From NCBI GenBank assembly GCA_949128115.1, contig OX421961.1, positions 84,613,277 through 84,677,276 of the forward strand: a DNA stretch of 64,000 bases, in the 5' to 3' direction. This DNA comes from Anaspis maculata. Taxonomy: Eukaryota > Arthropoda > Insecta > Coleoptera > Scraptiidae. Below, one piece after another: positions 57,681-64,000 of this stretch. The position numbers and the translations under genes were made by a program. Numbering within the stretch: position 1 is the stretch's first letter; the number at the start of each line of letters is the position of its first letter. The notes beneath the pieces were generated by a model. It was not told where the DNA came from, did not search any database, and was given only the letters and a program-made list of their open reading frames with translations.

Positions 57681-58369
57681 ATCGATTTTTCAGTATTCAG
57701 TTGGAAATTTACAGCATAAAGTTATGGTGAAGTTGCTGAAAAATGCTCTTTTGTCTGCATTTGGAACTTTAGGTCACTTTAGAGACCAGCTAAACAAATT
57801 TCTCCTTTTGTTGATTTCAAGAATACAAATAATTATTTCCGAAACTTTTGGCGAACAAAATAAAAAGAAGCAAGAATGATAATTATTCAGAAACGTAATT
57901 TTAATGTGTAGAAAACGAACAATATCAATGTTTGTATGTTATGTTTATGTTAATGTTTAACAAATTTCGGAAATAATTTTTTGTATTCTTGAAATCAACA
58001 GAAGGAGAAATTTGTTAAGCTGGTTTCTAAAGTGACCTAAAGTTCCAAATGCAGACAAGAAAGAAATTATTTCCGAAATTTGATGAACATTAACATAAAC
58101 ATAAAAACATAACATACAAACATTGATATTGTTCGTTTTCTACACATTGAAATTACATTTCTGAATAATTATCATTCTTGCTCCTTTTTATTTTGTTAGC
58201 GAAAAGTTTCGGAAATAATTTTTTGTATTCTTGAAATCAACAAATGAGAAATTTGTTCAGCTGGTTTCTTAAGTGACTTAAAGTTCCAAATGTAGACAAA
58301 AGAGCATTTTTCAGCCACTTCACCATAACTTTGTGCTGTAATTTTCCAACTAAATACTGAAAAATCGGA
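57681..58369. repeat. Palindrome with a third inverted copy in its loop
   Basis: The left arm (57681 to about 57968) is inverted at about 58078-58369: CAGTATTCAGTTGGAAA at 57691 pairs with TTTCCAACTAAATACTG at 58344. The spacer (57969-58077) is itself an inverted copy of the middle of the left arm (TGTATTCTTGAAATCAACA, GTTCCAAATGCAGACAA), so three copies alternate in orientation. Noncoding; the frame 57556-57879 runs into the arm. Confidence 0.75.
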
Positions 58370-58995
58370 TTTTTAGAAATAATGTTTACTAGACTTGATT
58401 CCGGTCCTGGACTTTTGTCTTTTTTGCCGTACCAAGTGATACTAATGTGGGAATAGTGGAAAAAACCGTGACAGCATTAAATTAGAGGATGAACATCTCA
58501 AAGATCCGTGAAAGAATGCGTGCTTGACTGATTTTCACTAGATCGCAGCCGATCCAAAACTCAAGAGATATTTTTTTTCTGGGAAGACTTTAGGTGTGCC
58601 GAAGAAATTGAAGGATGTTTCTTGTAGCATTTTTTCTGGTGCTTCTGAATCTGATACTGGTTTTGGTACTGGTTACCAAAAAAACATTGAAAGATATGAC
58701 TTTTCTAACAAAAACTTTGAAAATGAAAAAAATCAGTCCGACCCTGAAATTTCTGAACAACTTTATGGTGCAATGTATTAGCTATTATTGAAAGATCATA
58801 CCTATCAAATTTCAGTCCGATCCAATTAGCCATTCGGAAGATATAGCTCATCAAAAAATTCGACAAAATACATGATTCACCCCGTAACATCAAAACGAAA
58901 AGGGATAGAAAAATTTCAAAGCGAGATCCTAGTTCCTCTAGAAAAACTGGACCTACCCTTAAGCTATGTCGGTTTCCTCATGAAACACCCTGTAT

Positions 58996-59311
58996 AAGGC
59001 CTCCGAATGGTGTTCCCGAACCCTCTGTCTGCTTCCAGCAAATTCCATGGTGGTCTGGCATATGCGGTTTCTAGATCATTCCTGAATAATCGCACACGTT
59101 ACCCGTATGCTTTCCATGTGTTCTGGAATCTGCGCCTCCGCCAAAGTGGACTGATGTGCCTTGATCGAACGTTCGAGTCTCCATTGGGTTCACATACACG
59201 AACGCTCTGGAATGCACGAGATCGTTCCAGTCTTCTACACTGCGATCTAATGGTGGAAAGATCCAGAAACATCGATGTTTACCTATATGTACGAGATCGC
59301 CGCTCGTAACA
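58996..59311 (-). mobile_element. 5' part of the split LTR
   Basis: Read on the minus strand it begins TGTTACGAGCGGCGATCTCG (59311 leftwards) and follows the first 322 or so bp of the 18226-18748 LTR to GGCCTTATA at 58996. ATAG follows at 59312-59315. Together with 56247-56286 it forms one minus-strand LTR with matching ATAG duplications, interrupted by 56287-58995 and lacking about 160 bp of its middle. Confidence 0.8.
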
Positions 59312-59592
59312 ATAGTATAGGCACAGAATGTATAGGTATACTTATACACATACTTTCGTTTTTCACTACTAGCCGTAAAGTACGTCATTATTTTTCTGTT
59401 CCTGAACTGCGATGTTAATTTTTCAGTAGAAAGAAATTTTTTTTAAACCACGGTTGAGAAAACTACTATAGATGAGGCGCCAGATCAAATCCCAAAGCGC
59501 ACCTGAGTTATTTTCCCATGAGAATCATGGTTTATTGGGTGCAAAAAATATACAAAAGCAAGTACATTGAAAAATACAAGTAGGTATACTTA

Positions 59593-60249
59593 CAGGTGAT
59601 TCTAAAGTATCGGACCATCTTGAAGATGCGTAATATGGAGGTGTAGTGGAGTGCTGGAAAGCCGTTGAAAAAATTCAATGTACTTCAGCCTTGAAGTTAT
59701 GGAGAAAGAAAAGTTAGTCCTTCGATCGCTTTTATTTTCGTTGTTTCAAACGATTTTGGTAAATTGTTTATAGAAAAACATTGAGTACAAAAAATCAACC
59801 TCCGAATCTGTACCGAATTTCTATTTTGGACACAGGGTGAACCGAGAAATGAATCATGATCCTGGAAGTTATTTTTTTCTAAAAGTGCCTGTAAACAATC
59901 ACAGTGGTCACTATAACCTATGTAGAGACAAATAATTTCAACAGAATTCTTTTGCTTCTGTTTTTTAAGGAAAACTAATTTTTTTTAGTTTATGACTCAC
60001 CCTGTATAATAGAAAACAGAAATTCAATACAGATTCGGTGGTTTATTTTTTGTACTCATCATTTTCTCATAAACAGTTGACCAAATTCTTTTGAGACAAC
60101 GAAAATAGAAGGAATAGAAGGATCAACTTTTATCCTTCCAAAACTTCAAAATTAAAAGACAGAATTTTTTTAATAACGTCCCAGCACTCTACTATATTTC
60201 CATATTACGCACCTTCAAGGTGGGTAACCGACACCTTCAAATCACCCTG
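59593..60249. mobile_element. 657-bp foldback element with TA target duplication
   Basis: TA-CAGGTGATTCTAAAGTATC (59591) and TCAAATCACCCTG-TA (60251) bound inverted arms sharing GATGCGTAATATGGA, TTTCGTTGTTTCAAA-like and ACAAAAAATCAACCTCCGAAT-like blocks. An inner pair ACAGGGTGAACCGAG (59831) and GACTCACCCTG (60004) marks the core. Same family pattern as 23423-24585 but more diverged. Confidence 0.75.
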
Positions 60250-60449
60250 TATAAAGAACTATGAAGTCAATGTCGTTATGCTGCAAACAGTTGAATTTTC
60301 ATCTGGCTTTTTCAGATAAAAGCAATAAACTGAAATTATTGTTCAACTGGATTGCCTATATACACACTGGTATTTGCTCTTAAATTCGATATGCAAAAAT
60401 GCTTGAAATAAGTACAAAAATTAAATTTGTTATGAATTATGCGTCATTC

Positions 60450-60705
60450 TTTTGTGTTCGGTCTGTTGCGTTTGAGCCGTAGGTGGTTCAATTCCCAGCT
60501 CCGACCGAAGAAATTCCTTGAGTTCCTTGAAATGCTTGCTAAATGTAAGTCGTGTGTCGCATTAGCACGTAAAATTTGAACGATGGTTCCGACACCATGC
60601 GATGTTGGTGTTCCTCAAAGATTCCTACCCTGCATGGTCCTCGATGTTAGGCCTCGTCCGCCTCGTTGTGGATATAGGCCAATAAACGAATAAAAAATAG
60701 ATTTA
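60450..60705 (+). mobile_element. Degenerate SINE-like element
   Basis: GGTTCAATTCC (60491) matches a tRNA B box and the stretch ends in GGCCAATAAACGAATAAAAAA (60688-60708), an A-rich tail. No A box is clear upstream, so the head is decayed. It could alternatively be the end of a LINE. Confidence 0.35.
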
Positions 60706-61045
60706 AGAAATGCCTGGAATATTTGGAAGTTGAAGTAAACAGTCGAGATACACAAAGTTTCAAGGATTTTAGAGATATTTTATTATACGGGATGATAATG
60801 ACGGTATGGAAAAATGATTCGGCCCTTTATTTTTGTCGAAAAAATTACAACGGTTTTTTGCGAAAGCTGGATTTCTCTTTCAGCTAAAATCCAATGTGGG
60901 CAGGGGGTCCTATTTCAAAGAGCATCCCAACAATGTTCAAAATGGCCTGATACCCAGCAGAGGTTACCCACAGAACGCAGTTGGACTTCCTGATCGGCGG
61001 ACTAATTAGGAGCGATACTGTCCGAAAACAGCCCCATAAACAGTT

Positions 61046-61216
61046 CTACTGTTGGTCGAATCGACGACGATTAGCCACAATTATCCGGCTAACGAGTACG
61101 AAAATTCCACCGCATCCGACTATCGAGATGCATTTCGTGAGTCCATCGACCATGTCGAAACACAACGGCTTCTCGCGTCGCTCGGCCGTCCTCTCCTCGT
61201 CCGCCATCGTCGGCAT
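61046..61216 (-). CDS. Candidate 56-residue single-pass membrane protein
   Basis: From ATG 61216 (or the second Met at 61207, MADEERTAERREKPL) the frame encodes an acidic/basic N-terminus, a hydrophobic helix CISIVGCGGIFVLVSRIIV and a basic end ANRRRFDQQ. Its GC-richer, codon-regular sequence contrasts with the AT-rich surroundings, and no repeat partner occurs in the window. It could be a complete small membrane protein or a first exon. The 280 bp upstream on the minus strand are also GC-richer and may be its leader. Family not recognised. Confidence 0.4.
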   Translation of the reverse strand: MPTMADEERTAERREKPLCFDMVDGLTKCISIVGCGGIFVLVSRIIVANRRRFDQQ

Positions 61217-61681
61217 TTTCTTTATTTCACATTAATTAAAACGACCGGGTGAATAAATCGCGAGTTCCTCTTTTAATCACGAAGTAAATTGCGCTGCACA
61301 TGTATCGACAGGAAGAAGGGAATGACCCGTCCTCGCCATTACCTATGTGTGTTGAACTATCGACAGCCGACTCTCCAACTCTCAGTATCAAGATATCGTG
61401 AAGCCAAATCGTAAATCGCTCAAACAAGTTGCGGATCCCGCGGTTCGGTTCACGCATGAATGATTGTCCACTTTTTAGTGTTTAGCAAAGACGCGGAGCG
61501 AATATCAAAACCGACGAGGTTTGAGAGACCCCTCCCAAATGGACTGCAACTTCCGAACAATCAATTCACAATTGAATACCTATCGCATACTTGTCTGTTC
61601 TGTAGGTAGGTATTTGTATCATATAGGAGTATTATAATAAGTACACTTGAGTCGTCGTCTACTTTGGAACGTCCAGAAATA

Positions 61682-61945
61682 TTAGAAAGATCCTATTTCT
61701 TTGTATCTGCAGATTTGTTGAGTAGGTACCATTGCGCGGCCAAAGGATTGTTGATTGTTGGACAGTACATAGAAAGTCAGTTTATTTCCGTCTGTCCAGA
61801 TGAGTAGGAAAATTAGCCCCGTCAACGAAGAAAAAATTGCGAAAATAAATAGTGTAGTATTGAAAATTGGTAGATATGTTCTCGAAAGCTTGCTGATTAC
61901 TGTGTAAAAAGTCCCCATCGATAGGTGGTGTGCAATCGCCGCCAT
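61682..61945 (-). CDS. Candidate membrane protein, 87-residue frame
   Basis: CCAAGATGGCGGCGATT around 61945 is a strong start context. The frame reads AAIAHHLSMGTFYTVISKLS, then a transmembrane helix TLFIFAIFSSLTGLIFLLIW, then a polar tail to 61682. The layout suits a type II single-pass protein or the first exon of one. It is not inside a recognised repeat and lies 470 bp upstream of the other candidate on the same strand, so the two could belong to one gene with an intron. No family is recognised. Confidence 0.4.
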   Translation of the reverse strand: MAAIAHHLSMGTFYTVISKLSRTYLPIFNTTLFIFAIFSSLTGLIFLLIWTDGNKLTFYVLSNNQQSFGRAMVPTQQICRYKEIGSF

Positions 61946-62099
61946 CTTGGATTATTGGTACATTTCAAGTTTTTTTGCAGTTATCGCGATAGATTGCGAT
62001 CCCATCAAAAAACCGCTCGGTTCAAATGGAAGGCCATCAAATTGCCTGCAGAAAAGTTGCGTATCACTAATTAAAACTATCCAAAGAAAGTTATTAGCT

Positions 62100-62614
62100 T
62101 TTGAAAAAATTCTCAAAACTTTCGGACCATACGTTATGCATGTATCTAGAACAGTTTGCAAGATTCCTCGATGTAGAAGTTCACACTGTAGCGTTAAACA
62201 CCGACAAATGTGAAATTGCGGGGCGAAATCTTTTCTTAAAAAAATTATATCTTCTATTGCAATAAAGGAATCAAAATGATTCTTTCACTAAAAATGTATC
62301 CATCAATTTCCGCATATTTCGTTCGCTGCATGTTTGCATGTATCTAAAACGGTTCGGAAGATTCCTCGATGCAGAAGTTCACACCGTAGTAGCGTTAAAT
62401 ACCGACTTTTGAACATTTTAATTTTTTTCTTGCAATCGTGCGGTCTGACCAAATATTTTTTGTGCCTATTCTCATCCACAGACAATCAGCATCAATTTGC
62501 AAAAAACCCGATACCGCTACGACTTTTCGTTTAGGAGGAGTTCAACTACAAGACGGACAGACGGACGGACATCAAAGCGCGGCTAATAGCGCATTTCCTA
62601 CGAAAATGCGCTAA
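62100..62614 (+). mobile_element. Helitron-like element with a 202-bp duplicated unit
   Basis: GCATGTATCTAGAACAGTTT...AAGATTCCTCGATGTAGAAG at 62138 recurs at 62336, about 200 bp apart. Then come GAGTTCAACTACAAGACGG, (GGAC/AGAC)n at about 62551-62570, the hairpin TAGCGCATTT CCTACG AAAATGCGCTA and CTAA at the end. The 9416-9725 copy is a truncated relative. Confidence 0.7.
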
Positions 62615-62616
62615 AA

Positions 62617-63243
62617 ATATGGGGGGATCAAAGAGAAAAAATTTAACCTCTCATATTTCGGTTATTTGAAAAAAAATTGAAAAAAGGTTTGGGGGAAATG
62701 ATGAGTGATCCTTCTATGCTAAAAGGGTGCAAAAGACAGATCAATCATTGATCAGGGTGAGTCTGTATCCCGGATTTTTTCAGACCGCGCGTAAACCTAC
62801 AAAGCGCATTTCAACACCTGAAAATGTCCATAACCAAGACTACGAGAATCAAAACAATGGGTATACTGTTTTCAACCCTAGTGTGATTCTATTTGGCTGG
62901 GAGTCTCGCCACGCGACGCCTTTGGAAACGAGAAATTCGGGAAATCAAAGCTCGCTAGAATCACACTAGGGTTAAACGTAGTATAACCTAAACTGTCACT
63001 CATTGTTCTGATTTTGGTAGTGTTGATTGCGATTATTTTTAGATGTGTAGATGCGGCTTTGCAGATTTACGCGCGGTCTGAAAAAATCCGGGCTACAGAC
63101 TCACCCTGTATAATGATTAGTCTGTTTTTTGCATCTTGTATCATTAATTGATCACTCATAATTCCTTTCAAAAATATTTTCAAAATTTTATTAAATAACC
63201 GAAATATTAGAGGTTCAATTTTTTCCCTTTGATCCCCCATATT
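62617..63243. repeat. 627-bp palindrome with a MITE at its centre
   Basis: ATATGGGGGGATCAAAGAG (62617) is inverted at 63225-63243. Arms share ATATTTCGGTTATTT, ATGAGTGATC and GGATTTTTTCAGACCGCGCG. A CAGGGTGAGTCTG / CAGACTCACCCTG-TA pair lies inside (62753 and 63110). The left edge directly abuts the CTAA end of the preceding Helitron-like element. Confidence 0.75.
62876..62971. mobile_element. 96-bp piggyBac-type MITE
   Basis: CCCTAGTGTGATTCT and inverted AGAATCACACTAGGG are perfect 15-bp ends. The right flank is TTAA and the left TCAA, one mismatch from the TTAA duplication of piggyBac elements, whose tips start CCCTA/CCYTA. It sits at the exact middle of the surrounding palindrome. Confidence 0.65.
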
Positions 63244-63609
63244 CTTTTAAGTGAAAGCTAAAAAATTTTTTTATCAATATTCATTAACGAAGATTACCTT
63301 AACAGCACTGCATTGTAGTTTTTCGTGATTCTTCAAAAGCACCGTGAGAAATGAAATATACAGGGTGGTCCAGGTTATAGTAGCAATAATTCATCATTCG
63401 ATTGTCCATCGAAAACTAGGTCGACACGCATAATTTTATTTTTCTCCAAAACGCTTCCCAAGAGAGATACAGTCCTCCAAAGTTCGGTTTTAGAATCTTA
63501 TTTTTGCAATAACTCTCAGGTTATCAAAGCGATTTTGACCAAATTTGATACAAATACTCATAAAATAAATACTCATCACTTGACGTAGATAACTTTTGTC
63601 AAAATTGTC
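63244..63609. other. Spacer with an unpaired TACAGGGTG repeat head
   Basis: TATACAGGGTGGTCCAGGTT at 63357 heads a repeat related to the one at 3936 (both continue to a TCCTCCAAAGTT or CCCTCCAAAGTT block about 110 bp on). No gene is seen. Confidence 0.45.
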
Positions 63610-63668
63610 CAGTGGCGTGGATACGGGGGGATTGTTCAACTTCTCCCACCCCATTTCCTACGCCACTG
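63610..63668. mobile_element. 59-bp inverted-end miniature with CAGTGGCGT tips
   Basis: CAGTGGCGTGGATACGGGGG and the inverted CCCCATTTCCTACGCCACTG leave almost no internal sequence. CAGTGGCGTA...GGGG is a common hAT-type tip, so this may be an extreme internal-deletion derivative. No target duplication is evident. Confidence 0.5.
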
Positions 63669-63684
63669 GATATTTTTGGGAAAC

Positions 63685-64000
63685 TATACTTTTTAGCGCA
63701 TTTTCCATCTTGATGAAAATCGCTATTGCAACCGCTTTGTCCGTCCGTCCGTCCGTCCGTCCGTTCCTCGAACTCCTCCCAAACTAGACGACCTAGTTTT
63801 CTAATTTTTTCGCTGTTACATAGCTGCCACTCCCAAAGGAGGGCTAGGCTATATTGGATGTCCATATTGCGCCGCCAACATAGAGAAAACCGCCCCCGAT
63901 AAACTTGAAATAACATAATATTGCACTTTCTACCAGACCTGATGCTCTGGTGTTCTCATTTTTTTAATAATACATAGTTGCCACTTATCAACGTAAGCCA
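63685..64000 (-). mobile_element. Helitron-like element, 3' part, cut by the window edge
   Basis: On the minus strand it matches 39985-40286: same TATTGCACTTTCTACCAGAC (inverse), GGGGGCGGTTTTCTCTATGT, a longer (GGAC)n (63739-63764), and the same hairpin and CTAA end near 63693. The matching open frame (63599-63916, minus) is a repeat artefact also present at 40071. Confidence 0.7.

Overview
The window is AT-rich, repeat-dense eukaryotic nuclear DNA, most likely from an insect or another arthropod. Reasons: Tc1/mariner, pogo, piggyBac, hAT and PIF/Harbinger-type elements, an R2-like retrotransposon, (GTCY)n-bearing Helitron-like repeats of the kind known from flies and moths, a tRNA-derived SINE, frequent TAGGTAGGTA strings, THAP and SWIM transposon-derived domains, and single-exon or intron-containing reading frames with TATA/Inr promoters. 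The species cannot be named from the sequence alone. No bacterial, organellar, rRNA or CRISPR feature was seen.

The window is mostly mobile DNA with few host genes. Two element genes are intact: a DD34E Tc1-type transposase (33387-34403, minus) and a 1044-residue retrotransposon protein with two C2H2 fingers, reverse transcriptase and an R2-like restriction-type endonuclease (41697-44831, minus). Host-like candidates are a secreted leucine-rich-repeat protein with a TATA promoter (13624-14442), whose membrane anchor appears to have been lost by a frameshift, a short exon-like frame at 14842-14921, and a gene-like island at 60.7-61.95 kb holding two small membrane-protein frames on the minus strand.

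Layout. 0-7.5 kb: solo LTR, two hairpins/palindromes, microsatellites, degenerate tandem repeats. 7.5-13.4 kb: pogo MITE, hexamer-terminated element with 10-bp target duplication, Helitron-like end, two large foldbacks. 13.5-18.2 kb: LRR gene and sparse sequence. 18.2-19.5 kb: solo LTR, SWIM and THAP gene remnants. 20-27.4 kb: two direct copies of a 1.87-kb foldback, with a SINE and another foldback between them. 27.6-30.9 kb: hAT and PIF/Harbinger-type non-autonomous elements. 30.9-35.4 kb: a 4.5-kb inverted-repeat composite carrying the Tc1 transposase. 35.5-40.3 kb: Helitron-like elements and MITEs, including a 262-bp tandem array. 41.7-44.8 kb: R2-like retrotransposon. 45.6-47.2 kb: an element with two internal minisatellites. 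49.0-51.0 kb: two Helitron-like elements with 118-bp and 390-bp arrays. 51.5-53.2 kb: PIF/Harbinger-like element. 56.2-59.3 kb: an LTR split by 2.7 kb. 59.6-64 kb: foldbacks, the gene island, Helitron-like ends and a piggyBac-type MITE.

Two themes tie the window together. First, palindromic (foldback) elements bounded by TA and CAGGGTG...CACCCTG, often arranged as concentric pairs. Second, a Helitron-like family that shares a 3' module (GTCY microsatellite, AGCGC hairpin, CTRR end) but carries unrelated tandem-repeat cores of 118, about 202, 262 and 390 bp.
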